A stretch of 64,000 nucleotides of DNA from Alligator mississippiensis (GCF_030867095.1 NC_081824.1:252651956-252715955), one strand, 5' to 3'. Positions 1-15,200 are shown, numbered from the stretch's first letter. Numbers and translations: made by a program. The notes: a model not told the origin generated them from the letters alone.

Positions 1-348
1 GACAGTGGGACCCAGACTGCAGGTGTTTCCTTTCCTTCGTGTGACATCTTCTCATTCTGATGGATTGTCATGCTAGAACATACCCTTTTCTCTAATCTTC
101 TTTCAGTGAACCATGGAACCACCTTACCTGAGAATACTCTGCAACTTGGAATTAGTGGTTCAAGACTAGGTTCCTTCTTAGGCACAGTAGCTCAATCAGA
201 AATCACCAGGTAAAATTCTGGACCCAGTGGTACAGCAGGTCAGAAGAGATTAATATAAAAATCCCTTCTGACCATAAGCTGTATGAATTTATAAATTTCT
301 GCTCTTGGTGTATGACCTTGGGCCACCAATCAATGCCTCTTGTGACAA
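1..348. other. No gene seen (left edge)
   Basis: I see no exon, RNA gene or clear repeat here. By synteny this should be the space between ADPRH and PLA1A, but no ADPRH coding sequence is visible. Confidence 0.4.
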
Positions 349-527
349 CAGTGGGGGTCAACCTTTTTTGTCAGGAGTACCACAGATTAGCCCTACACCC
401 TCCCCAAGTGCCACCCTGATTCCTTTCCTCTGCTTGATCTGATGCTCTGCTTTCTACCACCATGTTGATTGTTCCCTTTCTGATCTACCACATGCCACAC
501 AAAGAGGTCACAAGTTGGCCACCCCTG
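349..527. mobile_element. Short hAT-like DNA element
   Basis: The left end reads CAGTGGGGGTCAACC and the right end, reverse-complemented, reads CAGGGGTGGCCAACTTG, so the ends form imperfect terminal inverted repeats of the CAGGGGT type usual for hAT (Charlie-like) elements. The 8-bp flanks (tgtgacaa and ttctacac) agree at only 5 of 8 positions, so the target duplication is weak. It is about 180 bp, has no coding capacity and would be a non-autonomous copy. Confidence 0.5.
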
Positions 528-990
528 TTCTACACCATCTGTAAGATGGGAATCAAAAGACTTCCATACCTTCCAGGGGAGTCCTGAGGCTATATTTATG
601 TACATATTCATTAATAGTTACAAAGGACTTTGGGTAGAGGCGGCTGAAAACCCTACCATCATAGTAACTTTGTAAATAGAAACAGCCATGGTGACTGGTG
701 CCAGGAGCTGACTCCATAGCCATACCTCTGCTTTGGGAAGAAGTGTGGGTTCAACAGCCTTCTAGCAGCAATTATAGCTATTTTGTGCTGATGCCAGGGC
801 TTTGACTAATAATCAAACAGGGGCAGAGGTGCTTGCCCCTACTTTTATTTTCCCAAAAAAAACACAGGTTTTGTTGATCATTAACAGCACCAGCCCTATC
901 AGAAGGTCCCAGTGGTGCACAGGAGCTGCCTTCCCCTGTTCCCCACTACTGATCTCAACTCATTACAACCCCAAAAGAGCTTGGAGGGAG

Positions 991-1060
991 ATGGCTTTTC
1001 CCAGAAAGAAGTCTCTTCTCGTTTTAGCAGGTGTACTGTTGCTCAGCTCAGCATATACAG
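991..1060 (+). CDS. PLA1A: PLA1A coding exon 1 (signal peptide)
   Basis: It opens with ATG and encodes [20 protein letters not shown]: a basic N-region followed by a leucine-rich core, a typical signal peptide. The donor is CAG|gtaagg and the exon ends in phase 1. An in-frame stretch upstream has no better start. Confidence 0.93.
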
Positions 1061-3216
1061 GTAAGGCAAGGATGGGGGACACTCAAACACCAAAGCTGCA
1101 GGGCAAAGAATGTGGGAGGATTTGCAGGGGCCAGTTCTGGCTTCGAATTTAACCAACTTGAGTCCCTTAGGCAACCTGTTCCCTTCAGCAATGAGTCTGA
1201 AGTCCATTTAAAGGGATCCCTGCTGCAGCCAAGTCCCATTTCAGTGAGGCCAGCAACTGAAAGCACTCCCTTTCTTACCCCACATATCAATCCAGAAGTG
1301 TAGGTGGGTCTGCTGACTTGACTTTACAAATTGTTCATGCCTGCTTGCTGCACGGAGGCAGTGATGGGAAAGACAAGTAACCTTAGCCTCCTGCATCAGC
1401 AGGTTCTGTCTTGGAAACAGAATATGCTTGATCTGGAATCACAGAAAAAAAAGATAAACATGGGATCCAGCCACCCCTTCCCCCTCCATCATTCAAAAAT
1501 TATTCTCTTAGCTAACATTTCACAGACTAACATTCCAGGTCACCTGTTTCTGCTTCTTCAGTGTAACTCCTGCCCCTCCCTCATTCACTTTGCCCACTTG
1601 TTAATTATGGACTGCACAGTGCTGTCAAAATTTGCCTTATCTAATTTGACTTGTCCACTCAGTACCATTGATCAGGTGCACTCTTTCTGACTGGGACTAA
1701 ATGGGACCCCAGGACACACTTCACCTCTCTCCATCCCCAGGGGCTGAGTAAAGTCTGAACAGACTTTAGGGAGAGGGACACATCCTGTAGTGGGCACCTT
1801 GGGTCCTGAGAGATCTGCTTTTCAATTCTGTGCACTCGCTCTTAAACTACATTCCTTCCAGAATGGCTGCAAATGCACCTCAGTGACTAGGGAACTAGTT
1901 AATGAGTTGTATAGACAGGAAGAGGCTGTTTTCATTATAAACATGGCTTCAAGGTTGTTTCACTTTCTCCAGTCTAGAGGTGAAAAGGGATCTGTTTTCA
2001 GATTTATCCCTGTTATTACTGAAAAATAGTTTCATAATTTTCTAGGCTAGAAGAGATGATTAAATCAACTACTTTGTGCTCCTATCTATCACAGGCTATT
2101 AGAATGGACCCAGGTACTCTTGGGTTGAGAACAATAATTTGTATTTGCTTGAAGCAGATCTTCCAAAAAAGGCACCCAGTAGTCATCTGAAAATGGTGTG
2201 CAAGGGAGAATCCACCCCTTTCATCATCATTTATTCCATAGTTAATCACCATCTCTGGTAAAACTCTGTGCCTTAATTCTAACTCAGATTTGTACAGCCA
2301 TTACTTCTTGCTGTGCCCTACTCTGCTAAAACAAAAAAGAGTCTGGGTGTTCTCAGCATTTCTTCCCTGTGAAGGTGCTCAGACTTTCTAGTGAGGTTAT
2401 TTCATCAACAGTGATATTGTATTTGTTTCCAGACTCATTGAATTGTGGCATAGGTCAAAACTGGTCAGGATAGAGTAGATAGAATTGGTCAGGATTCCCA
2501 CAGATGACTTTTTGAGATCTGTCAGCTACCTGGTTCCCTATCCATTTAATCTGTGTTTTATTGCTATTGGATAGGGCTGGTGTGTGAGAGCTGGATACAA
2601 AAAAACCCCACAGTATTTTCCATAAAACCATGTTGACTGGTCTCATATTGTTGTTCTTTTAATAGTAACAGTTGCCTTCACTTCCCACTGAACCAAGGTG
2701 GGCTTCTATTTCAAGTTGCTTTCTTTCTGGGTTTTGAGGAATCTGAAAGAGCTCCCACTTTACAGTTTACATTTTCCTCTCTAAACTTTTTCTCCTAATC
2801 AGTATCATTTATAATTTTCCTCAGCTCTGGGAAACTGGCCCACTTGATATACCACCCAGTACTGATAAGGTTGAGAGCATTTGAGGAAAGCTCATGTATC
2901 TACCAAAAATAAAATGAGACAGGATGTCTGAATGTGTGAAGCTACCAAGAGACTAAGTGAAACTGTGGCTTTTCCAAAGCAGATAAAGCCAAGCCACTTC
3001 TATGGCTGTCAGGTCTGGTCTTGCCTTCTCTGCTGCTCCTACCACTGTCGGCACAGTGAGCTAATGTAACTTTCCTTCAGAGAAAAGATGGGAGGAAGGC
3101 TACCAGCACAACCAAGCAGTGACTTCTCTAAACCTCCCTCTCCACCCCCCCCATCCCCTCCCCTCTTCCTCTGCTTCTTTTCACTGGGCGCACACAGGCT
3201 GGACAGTTTGGGGGGG

Positions 3217-3253
<37 letters not shown>

Positions 3254-6200
3254 AGGGAATGAAATCAATATCTCAAGACTGCCCTGCTCTGACTTCCAGA
3301 CTGCCAGCTTCCTCCGGGGCATGAACCTCAAGATCCGATTCCTTCTTTTCCCCTCCTCGAACCCCAGCTGTGGGCAGCTGATTTCTATTAGTGATGACAG
3401 GAACTCCAGCTTCAACACTAGCCTGGACACCAAAATATTAATCCATGGCTTCAGGTGAGAGCACACAAAGAAGGCACTCTGGGTTCAAGCTGTTTCAGTC
3501 ACTGATCCCTCTTTCCCCGTGTTATACCTCAGCAGTATGAGCAGACAGGGTGCTCGGGCTGCTTGTCTTAAGCAAGGAGATGGTTTCCATTGTTTGTATC
3601 GGTAGAGCTGAGCCATGTCCATTTGAGCATTTAAAGTTCAGTAAAAAAGGTGGTCAGCTTTTCTAATTCCAGCCAAGCAGGGGGGAACTATCGATAAACA
3701 TGTTACTTACCTTCCTTCCTCCCCCATTATGTTAGCAGAAAAGTAGATCTCGGCAAAATTCTTCAAATTTCAATTAACATTTTAAATGTTCTATCTGTTA
3801 AAGTGAAATTGAAGAACAGTTTTAAAAATGTAATCTTCTCTCTAGTTTTGGACAAGCTTTACTCATGAAGAATCCTTGCTTTTGCAAGATTCTCCTTCCT
3901 GTCTCAATTCTGGCCTTTCAGCCCCTGGGATGAGTTAACTTACTGGAAATCCTACCAAGCCCACCTTTCTTCTTTCTGTCCTAGAGACACATGGGCATGA
4001 ACCATGACTTTTATATTACAGTCACTTGACAGTAATATCATCCATCCTGCCAGTCTTTTTTTTTTTTTAAAGCAAAGTTTAGCTTTAAATATGTGAGATA
4101 CAGTAGAGGGTCAATTATCCATGCTGAGGCCAAAACATGTTCATAAAGTCAAATAATTCAGCTAATAAAACATATATTACATAAACATTAATTTCTATAG
4201 TTCCATATTTATGTAGATAGAATTCTGTATCATAGAGAGAGATCAACTGATCAATCAATCATAAAAAATATTGATTATTTCAATTGTTTTCCTCATTCCC
4301 TAAAGTAATTATTTTTGTTTTAATCACCATGCCTGTCACATCTCACATACTTTGTAGGCTGGCAGCATGTTCTACATTCAGATAACTGAACAGTTTCATA
4401 ATTGGTGTCTAAATAAGTGACTCAGGTCAGGTACTTATTGTACTCAGGTCATGAAGCATTATAACATAACATAAATTACAGGTATAGGCCAGTATATTGT
4501 CATGTTAAGAAAGAGGAGAAATTGCAACACAGAGGTTAAGTCATTTGCTTCATGGCTCCTAACAAAACAGTTTCCTATGTGGCAGGAAATTCTCTCTGTG
4601 CACAGCTAGTGATCAGCACAAGCACTGCAGCATTTCATAGATTTCATAGACATTGGGGCTGGAAGGGACCTTGAAAGATCATCAGGTCCAGCCCCCTGCC
4701 CAAGGGGCAGGAAGTCAGCTAGGGTCAAAGGATCCCAGCATGATAAGGATCCAAAAATTTCTTAAAAGTGTCTGGAGTAGGTGCTTGCACCACCTCTGTT
4801 CCAGGCCTTGGGGGCTCAGAAAACCTCCGAGGTTGGCTGTAACAGCAGCTATTATTCTGGGTCACGTCAGTTTCTAGTTTCTGTTTGAATAATAGGTGTT
4901 GGAGTTTCTAATGAAACTGCTGTGAAATAAAGCTGAGGGGAATGTCTTGGCAGAAAACAAAACTTTCACCAAAGCTGTTTAGCTGGAGGAATTTGAGGCA
5001 CCCCATCAGGGAGAGCCCTATTTTGGAAGGTGTCTAACATGCTTATTTCTGATGGTTCACCAGAGCTTTGGGTACAAAGCCCTCCTGGATCAATGGGTTT
5101 ATCGGCACCTTACACCGCACAGCCCGAGTGAACGTGATTGCAGTGGACTGGGTCTATGGAGCGACCGCAGCTTACTCCACTGCCGTGGAAAATGTCACCA
5201 AGCTGGCCCTGGAGATCTTTCATTTGATTGAAAAATTGCTGGTAGGTGTAAATGCGGTTCTAGGTTGGAGGGCATGGCAAGAGGCAGAAGCCACACTAAC
5301 ACACAGCAGTCCGGACAGCCATTTCTATCCTAACCTCCTCTGGAAACAGTCAGTCGGGCACTCTTTTTTAAAGAGCTAAGCTCACTACAGATTCTCCTTC
5401 TCAGCCCAGCCCCAGAGATGCTGTCATCTTCCTCGCACTCCTGAGGTTTTTTTTAATATAATAAGATAACATCTGCTGTGTCAGCCCATCATTACGTGAG
5501 GTCAAGACACTAAGGAGTCTGTCTTTACCCCGATTTCATTCCGTTGCCTATTCTACACTATAGTGGTGTCCCATGCTGCACTGTATAGCACTGTTTTACT
5601 ACACTGCACCATACCATGCATACTGCAAAGCAATGCACTAAGCAGTGAAGTACCCTCACTTATTGCAATCACAAGACTTGATTCTCTATGGTTTTCCCCT
5701 TGTTCCCTCACCTTCATGTGTGAAGAACAGCTGTAAGACACCTACCAAACCCAAACAGACAGGACTTTGTATCCTATTGTGTTCTTCCTATCTTGTTGTT
5801 CTGTATTGCCACAATGGGATGCACCATATTTGTGGCAGCCCATTGTATTTCACTGGGTCATATAGTATTGTGCTTCATACTGTCCCTTAGTCAACAAACA
5901 CAAACTCATGCTTGTGTCCTATTAAAGATAAGGCAATCTAATCTAGGAAGATGAAACCAATAAAATAGTGAGGATCGTATCATCCTGGGACCTAAAAGAC
6001 AATAAAACAAAGAGAAATACCTTACCTTTTCCATTCCTGTGGATGGGGGCATGCAGCTCACCTGGGAGACTTTGAGGGATGTGCTCCTGTTTAAAGGCAT
6101 CTGGGAGGTGAGAACATCAGACCTGGTCACGAGCCGGGGTGTGGGGGAAGGAAGGAGGAAGGCTGGCAGCTCTCGTGCAGAATATTTGTGTCTGCTCTGA

Positions 6201-9200
6201 AAGCACTAGACCATGGAGAAACACTGTGAACTTTTTGGTTACCCACTCTCTTCCCTGATATAGGCAGCACAGCCTGGAGACAGTGCACTGGAGTGGGAGC
6301 TAGGAGACCCAGTTTTTCCTGGCTTTCCCCCTGACTTGTATTAATTATATTACCATCCATTCTCAGGCACTCGGAGCATCAGAAACATCAATCCACCTGA
6401 TTGGGGTGAGCCTTGGAGCACACGTTGGGGGCCTGGTGGGGCAGTTCTATGAAGGACGGCTGGGAAGGATTACAGGTACTGAAATGCTGAGTCCCAGATT
6501 CTCCAACATCCCCAAGTGATAGAGAGAGCAAGAAGAGTGTATGAAAGCTGATGTGAAGGGATTGACAATGGCCCTTGGGCTGAGAATGAGTGTATTAGAC
6601 ACATCTTAGTCTCGTGGGCTCCTTCTCTGCTATGGAAGAATTCAGCAATGCCTTTCCTTGGAAAAATGGCAACCAACACTTTGGCCGCGGGATTCTGCTT
6701 GCAGGGCTCGCAGGTGCAGACCCTATGACATTCCCACGCAGTACCATGCAATAGAATTCACTCCACTTACTGTGAGGGAGTCAGTGCAGCCACTGCACTG
6801 TGAGTTCCTGGAGATCTAGACCGCAGAAGACTCAAAACAGTAGTGCCCGGAAAGAGTTGTATATGTCCAGAGCAGGGCTGAGGGAGTGTGTGTAAGACTG
6901 AAAACACACAGAGCTGAATTATAAAGATAGTGCTTGGGCATCACTATCATTGCAGTCTGAGCCATCTGAAGGGAGTGCTGGCTCTGCTGGGCAGCTTACC
7001 TGGACCTGAGAACCATAAAACCTCACATCTAACAGTTCTTGCTACCCACCTTCTTGCATAAGTTTCCAATGTACAGAGATTGGAACAGATCCTTCTGATA
7101 TATCCGTATGCTAAAGTCTTCAAGAGAGAGAGAGCACAGTATCTATGACTCACTTCAGGAACCACTTGGTTTACACTCAGAGGTACAATGTAGGGAAACA
7201 GGCTTACCCTGATAAAGCTCCATGCATATACCTTCTCAGACTATTTTTCTAGAACACCTGCATTATTTACCACCAGCAGGGTAGTGTTTAGCATGAGGCT
7301 AAACGGAGTTGTGGGGAAGAGCCTTTGAGACTTGTTCTCTCTCGAGTTCCTCATCAGCATTTTGAGATTCAATTCTCCAGTAGATTCTTGGTTTCCCCTT
7401 TTTTTTTTCCAGGCCTGTGCATGGTAAAGTCACTTTCCTGCTGCCCAACAGCTGCATGGTCTCTAGACTTCCTGGCCTTCTCTGTGTCTCCTGCACTCTC
7501 CCCTTTCACTTATACCAGGTCACTTACAGGTGTAGGTGCCAAGCTGACAGCACTTTCCCCCTCCTGCCCTAGGATTTCACAGGTGTACTGGAAGTTGCAT
7601 ACCACTTCTTGCTCGAATCTGCAGCTCAAAGTCCCTTGGGCCAATCCCTGGATTTTGGGATGCTGAACTGAACTCCTCCAATCCCAAGCTGGTTCCATGA
7701 CTTTCCTTAAGGAAAAGTGGGCTGCAAAGTTTTCCACTGAAACTTTGTTGGTTTTTTTCTTACTACAGGGCTGGATCCTGCAGGACCCAAGTACACGAAA
7801 GCCAGCCCTGACGAGCGCCTGGATCCTGGAGATGCCCTCTTTGTAGAAGCCATTCACACTGACTCAGACAGTAATCTGGTTTCTGTGTTTTTCAGCCTGA
7901 TTACTCCCCCCTACCCCGCCTTCATTACTGAAAAGTAGTGCGCTCAGTGGACTACCCTCTAGGCCTGATGGTCCTGGGCTCAACTCCCACATCAGACTGT
8001 CTCTTCAGTAGATATGCTTCCTGGAAGGTTTACTAAAGCAGATCTAGTCAGGGAATTTCTGTCCATGCTACAGTGCCCCAGAGCAATAGCAGGGGTGGGA
8101 ATTTCCCCATCATAGGTGCAGACTATGACAATCATTCATCAAGCACTTCTCCTCCCTGGCCTGTGCTGTAAGGCTGCTGTATAGTGCTGCTGGTAGGAAC
8201 TGGTAAACACCTCACACTGATGCCTGTATGTAGTAGACAGGTATTGCTATGCACTCACTTCTATGCCCTTTGGGCACATACTTCAGATCTGTTCCAGTGT
8301 AGTCTGCAGGGATGGTTGATAAACTCTGCAAAGTATTTGGGTGTGTGTTAAGATGAAAGGTGCTATAGAATAATAATGTCTTGTCTTGCCTTTCTGTAGT
8401 CCCTTCCATATGAAGACCACAAAGCTCTTTACAGACATTTATACATTAATCATTCCCATTTCAAATAAGTAGGAACCCAAGGCTCAGCGACTTAGAATTA
8501 TACAGAGTTACTAACTGCAGCAGCAGCAGAATCAGGACTAGAATCTCATTCCTGTTTCTCTAGCCCAGGAGGCTAACAAATTACTCTGGGATTTTGGCTC
8601 CTTTCAGATTTCGGCATCCGGATTGCTGTAGGCCACATTGACTACTTCATCAACGGAGGCAAAGACCAGCCTGGCTGCCCCCAGTTCTTGGGTAAGAAGG
8701 GCTAGTGGCATGTTGTCAAAGGAAGGGCCACACACTGCTGTTTATCAGCCTGTAAACAGCTCCCACTTGGGAGAGGGGAGGTGGCCACATTTGTAATGAT
8801 TAATATAAGGCCACAGATACTTGGAAAGGAAAAGCCATCACAGTACAAGTTTCATACCACAAGGCCTTTCTGCCCATGTCTCTCCTTCTCATTCCTAGGA
8901 AAAACCATCACACACACACTGGAAACAAATGTCATCTTTATGGCATCATAAAAATTTTATGGAAGCCCAAAGGCCAATCAAACAGGCATCCATGTCCCTT
9001 GTCACACCACAAATGCCCAAAATGTGTGGTTGCCACATAGGTGGCATGAATTTGTCAGCTATTTTTCTGCAGACATCTATTTGCTTTAAGGCAGGACAGA
9101 GTGAGCAGCCTGGAGCTACCCACGCTCTCCAGCTGCCCTATACAGGCAGTCCTGGGACTCTAGGGGCCCAATCCTGCATGACCAGGGAATTCCTATTTCC

Positions 9201-12200
9201 AGAGTTTGCAGGATCAGGCCCTTGAAGGACTGAAAGTGCATACTTGGGTTCCCCTGTTTACAGACCTGCACCCTGAGAATCCCCCGGCAAAGGATTCCCT
9301 GGCTCTGCATCACACTGCTGCAGCCCAACACAAGGTGCACCTCTGCAAACAGGGAAACTTGGGGTTTCCCCATTTGCAGAAATGCATGCCCAGACAATCT
9401 CGACTTGGGACATGTCTTCACAAATAGGAAAAAAAAACAGGTTGCATTCATTCATAGATTCATAGATGTTAGGGTCGGAAGGGACCTCAATAGATCATCG
9501 AGTCCGACCCCCTGCATAGGCAGGAAAGAGTACTGGGTCTAGATGACCCCAGCTAGATGCATATCTAACCTCCTCTTGAAGACCCCCAGGGTAGGGGAGA
9601 GCACCACCTCCCTTGGGAGCCCGTTCCAGACCTTGGCCACTCTAACTGTGAAGAAGTTCTTCCTAATGTCCAGTCTAAATCTGCTCTCTGCTAGCTTGTG
9701 GCCATTATTTCTTGTAACCCCCGGGGGCGCCTTGGTGAATAAAACCTCACCAATTCCCTTCTGTGCCCCTGTGATGAACTTATAGGCAGCCACAAGGTCG
9801 CCTCTCAACCTTCTCTTGCGGAGGCTGAAAAGGTCCAGGTTCTCTAGTCTCTCCTCGTAGGGCTTGGTCTACAAGCCCTTAACCATACGAGTGGCCCTTC
9901 TCTGGACCCTCTCCAGGTTATCCACATCCCTCTTGAAGTGCGGTGCCCAGAATTGCACGCAGTACTCCAACTGTGGTCTGACCAGTGCCCAATAGAGGGG
10001 AAGTATCACCTCTTTGGATCTGTTTGTCATGCATCTGCTGATACATGATAAAGTGCCATTAGCTTTTCTGATGGCTTCATCACACTGCCGACTCATGTTC
10101 ATCTTGGAGTCCACTAGGACTCCAAGATCCCTTTCCACTTCCGTGCCACCCAGCAGGTTATTTCCTAGGCAGTAGGTATGCTGGACATTTTTCCTCCCTA
10201 GGTGCAGCACTTTGCATTTCTCCTTGTTGAATTGCATTCTGTTGTTTTCTGCCCACTTGTCTAACCTGTCCAGGTCTGCTTGCAGCTGTTCCCTGCCCTC
10301 CGGCGTGTCCACTTCTCCCCATAGCTTTGTGTCATCCGCAAACTTGGACAGAGTACATTTCACTCCCTCGTCCAAGTCGCTGATGAAGACATTAAAGAGT
10401 ATCAGTCCAAGGACCGAGCCCTGCAGGACCCCACTGCCCACACCACATTGTAGAGGAATGCCAAGGATTTCCCAAGCACTCTTCTTTTGGTGGGGAAACT
10501 GAAGGTTTCCCTGTTTGCAGAGGTATGCCTTGAGTGTTGTCTCACAGGATTGGGCCCCAGCTGTGCAGGACAGCAGGTAACATCTGTTTCACTCAGTGAA
10601 GTAGATCAGCTGCACCAGGCCTGCAAGTAGAAATTTGTACCAGTAGAGTAAGATCAGCAAAGACCAGGATTGTTTGTGACGTTTCTATGCTGACAGAAGC
10701 TGTTATGTAGTCAGAGTTGATTTTGCTAGTTTATTTCATTCAGGGGGAAGAGCTTCCAAGCTCTGCAAACAAAATAACTTTTTTCCTGATATAAACTGTA
10801 TCTGCAGGAGGATGGTTTATTGATATATAGCAGTAAACATCCTTCTAGCTTGGACTAAGCTAGTATTTATAGAATGTAAGGGACTCTGCATCCATTTGTC
10901 TTAAAGTCCTTGGGTACATATCAGTAGGCTGCTCCACTGCATAAATAAAAATTTCCAAAGCACCTAAGTGACTTTACTTTTAGTGGGACTTAGGCCTCTA
11001 AATCACCTGGGCACCCTTGAAGGTTTTAGCCAATGGGCTCTTGCAGACAAAAGATTGTGCTTCTTAACCTGTGGCCTGAATATTACTGTATCAGGTTCCT
11101 CAGAAATGTGTAGAGAGACTAGGTCCCTGTCATTGTGCTTTATATTTCAGGCTACAAATACCTGATCTGTGATCACATGAGGGCAGTTCAGCTCTACATC
11201 AGTGCCTTGGAGGACTCCTGTCCTTTGATGGCGTTCCCCTGTTCCAGTCACCAAGATTTCCTTGATGCAAAGTGCCTGGATTGTTCAGATCCCTTCCAGC
11301 TCTCCTGTCCCAGAATAGGTAAGGTGCCAACTAGGGACCTGCATTGGCAGAGGGAGAATAAAAGCCTGCAGGTTCTCAGTGGCTTTGGGGTATGTGAGTC
11401 TATGAAAGACCCTGGAGATCCCTGCCAAACCTCTGATTCTATGGCACTTCCCATCAGGACTAAAAATGCCTCAGATCGTCAGTATTGACTGCCCCTGTCT
11501 GTCATCACCAAAGTTTGGAAAAAGTCAGATCTGAGGCAAACCCTTCCTCTTGTCCTGGGCTGAATCAAATCCTCACTCCAAATGCCCCTAACCCTGGAAA
11601 AGGATTAGAAATAGGGATCCACATCTGGATCCAAATGTTGTGGCTGGTAGCCAATTCTGGTATCAATCTTGGTGTTCTAGCCAGCCACCCATGGCAATAG
11701 TTAACTTAGGTTCCTCCTGGAGTCTCAAGGTTGTCATCAGTCACTTACCTGCTGAGCAAATTCCTTGTTGCTGCAGTGCCAGAGGCATTGGCAGTGTCCT
11801 GGTCTCTCCTGCCCTCTTCCTGTGGTACTTTCTAAGTCTTTTCCATGGGGTGCTTTGTGGCTGTGGGGTGCAGGGGCGAGAGGGGCTAGAGTGGATATGA
11901 GGACCAGTGAGGGCTCAGTCAGATCCCCTCTGTCCCCATCAGCAGTCACTCAGGACATGTTTACATGTGCTCCAGGAGTGCAGGGGAGGGGGCGCTTTAA
12001 TTAGAGCAGCTCTGAGTACTGCAATTATAACACACTGGACCAGCATCCCCACACATCTACCCGCGGGGCCTTTTTCCTTCTAGCTTGGCTTTGTTTCTTC
12101 CCATAGGTTTGTTGAAGCAAGCTGGAGTCAGCCTGAGCAAGCTACCCAAGGAAGTAAAGGTTTACCTGGTGACCAGACCCTCAGCCCCGTTCTGCAGTAA

Positions 12201-15200
12201 GTAGCAAAGAGGAAACTAGAGTCAGCAGGAAGCCAGCCTGGCTGCACAGACGAGCTGTGGGGAACTTCCATTTGGGCCTGTCTTCCTAAAGGGACAGTCC
12301 CTCTCTGCTTGAAACAGGTAGTCCCATTGGGAGCCACAGGTGCTTCAAAAATTGTTGGGGAGAAAGATTAGCTTCAGAGTAGCTTCAAACCCCTTGGTAC
12401 CCACTGCTGAAAGGGTCCGATATGTTGTGCTCCTCCGAGGGAATGCAGACATCCTCGTGCCTTCAGCAGCCAGGCTCCTCAGTGGATCTCACTGTCCTGG
12501 CCTCTCTCTCAGCACCACCGTGTTCCCTTCTTCAGCAACATCCTCAGTTGCTGAGGAGCCATGCTGTGTCGCAGGCAGTGGGCAGAGCCAAGATGCCAGC
12601 ATGTTGCCTGCTGTGGACCCTCACCTGCATCCTCTTACGTACCCACCAAAGGAGACAGGAGACGCACCTGAGTAAAATAGAGTGACTGAGACTGGGATCT
12701 GGCCTGGAAGGTGTCTGAGCCACAGTAAACCCATGCTCACGGAAACAGTAGCAAATATCAGGCCTGATTTTCCCATGCTTCCAAGAATGTTACCCTGGTC
12801 TAAGTCCACTAGCCCTAATAGAGTTCTACCTGATTTACACCAGCAAGAGAGCATACCGAGGCCAAGTGACAGTGTCTGATACCACCTTCACTTCCTCCCT
12901 GCCCTCTTTCTCTGTTTCTGCTTCACTCCCACTCTTAAAATGACCTGCAGCAGAACAGAATCCAACAAGCAAACAATTACACACCCAGCCAGCTACCAAA
13001 TAGTCTCTTTTTTGTGACAAAGCTCTGCTCAGATTTTCTCCATACAGTGTTTGTGAGGGGTGGTGATGGGGTTAGGAGGCCTTCCTTGGTGAAAGGTGAG
13101 GGCTTGGCCCAGAATCAGCATCTTCTGCCTCACTCTGGCACCCACTGTCTGTCGCTCAGTGTATTACAGCTTGGTGCAGTTTCACCTGTCGCAGAAGAGG
13201 AACTCAGTCACCAACATCGAGATCACTTTCCACAGCGGTGACTCCACAGACTCCACAAAGATCTCCATGTGAGTAACCTCCAGCCTCTCCCTGCCTGGCT
13301 GTAAGGAGTGAGATTGTTTCAAATCAGGTGTGTGCCCAATACTATCACAAATGGCCCAGTGCAATCCCCATCAGGTGACCTGGAAATGTGACAAATCTCA
13401 CTGCTGCCCTGGGCAGGTGCATGCACCAAATGCCCACCTCTAACAAGGTCTGGCCAAACTAACCCAGTCTCCCAGACATTTGGCCATGGGACAGGAGTGG
13501 AAATGACTGGAAAAGCTAGAAGCAGCAAGAAAGGAGTTTACTGACATGTTGTTACATGCAGCAAAAAAACCCAGGGTACCACCAAAGGAGGAAATCTACT
13601 GTGGCTGGGGACCAAGACAAGGTGTAGGGATGATAAGCTGTATCTGGATCACACCCCCATCCTCCAAACTGTATTTGCCTTAAAAGGTCCAGGTTCCCTC
13701 TCACCCTCCATCCCCCTTTGACTCAGCTCCTCTGCTGGGGGTGGATTTTCCCACCACAGAGAAGTTCCCAGCAGGCAGGGAGCCAGCCTCTCCAACTTAT
13801 ACATTTGCCTTTCCTCAGTCACCGGCATGGCAGGCAAGAAGCTGCAGGGAGGAAGTGAGACCACAGTGTGCAGCACTCTGCCTGGACTCAGTGGGTGGAC
13901 ATCCATTTGGAGCCACAGCCACCTGGCATAGGGCAGAGTAGCACAAGCACTGGTGCCCAGATGGCTCTTACTGCCAAGCTGAGCTGAAATGTGGTGCAGC
14001 AAAAAAACCCCAAACAAACAAAAAAAACCCCAAAATCTCACATCCAAAAAACCAACCAAACAAAAAAAAAAACCCTCTTTAAATTGTGCTTCTTCAAGAA
14101 AAGAAGAGGTGAGATAGAGGGAGGAGGGTTTCCCCCAGGGGATCTCCAGTCTACAGCTGTACATCTGTAAGGATTATGAGCCTATGACTCCAGACTTAAA
14201 GAGTTTACAAGTCCAGGTGGATGGCCAGGCCCTTTAGAGCTTGGACTGACCTACATCATACCTGTGAAACTGAAGCCCATGAATATTTATTGCTAGACAG
14301 ATAATTCCTTAAGGGGCTAATGAGGGGGTTTCAGATTCAGGCCCTGTACCATCTCCAGGCTCAGTAGCTCAGTAATTTGACAAGTATCCACCAGATGGAG
14401 CAGGATCTCAGGAAGGAAAAGGACAGGGAGCCAGAAATGAACAAAGCTAAGGCCTCTTCTGCCTCTCTCCTCAAAAAGTTACGGGCATTGCACAATTAGC
14501 TGGTTAATTGGGAAATGAACTAAAACCCACTGCACGTGCAAAGTACCTGTCACACCATAAAAAGCACCAGCCAGCTGTAAAGTTAGACCTAAAAAATAAG
14601 TAATAACTTCATAGCTGGTTGGTATCCAACTTCAGTTTGTACCTGTAGCAGGGTCTCCCCTGCAGCTGCGGCTGGGAGCTTTGTCAGCTGACAGGACTCC
14701 CAGCTGCTGGAATGCACTGTGCCTAGCTGTTTTGGGGAGTCTTGCAGACCCAGAGTCCAGCAGCTGAAGATTTTGGTTCCTGGCAGTGCACCTCCCAGTG
14801 CTAGGACTCAGCTGGGTCCCAGCAGCTATGGGGTGCAGCTGCAATCTCCCAGACCCCGCGGTGCATGGGGCCTCCTGGGGCTGGGAGATCACCGCTGCTG
14901 CAGTCTCTCAGCTCCAGGGGCTTCATGCACCTCCAAGACTGGAATACTAAAGCAGCCATGATCTCTCAGTCCCAGCAGTTTCAAGCACACCAGGGGCTGG
15001 GAGATCACAGCAGCTGCATCTTCCAACCACAGAGGTGTGTGGTGTGCTTCCTCAGCTGGGAGCCCTTCAGTTGAGGGGTTCCCAGCCAGGGGAACTTGCT
15101 TCTGGTCACTGCAGGGGGAGCCCAGGATCAGGCTCCCCTACACTGGCAATAGGGCATGACGCGATCTAATGAATGTTCCCACACTTGCACCTTCTGCCAT

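Noticed and set aside
13649-14164. 171-aa minus-strand frame in PLA1A intron 9
   Set aside because: Low-complexity [20 protein letters not shown] stretch comes from an A-rich tract on +; no homology recognised.
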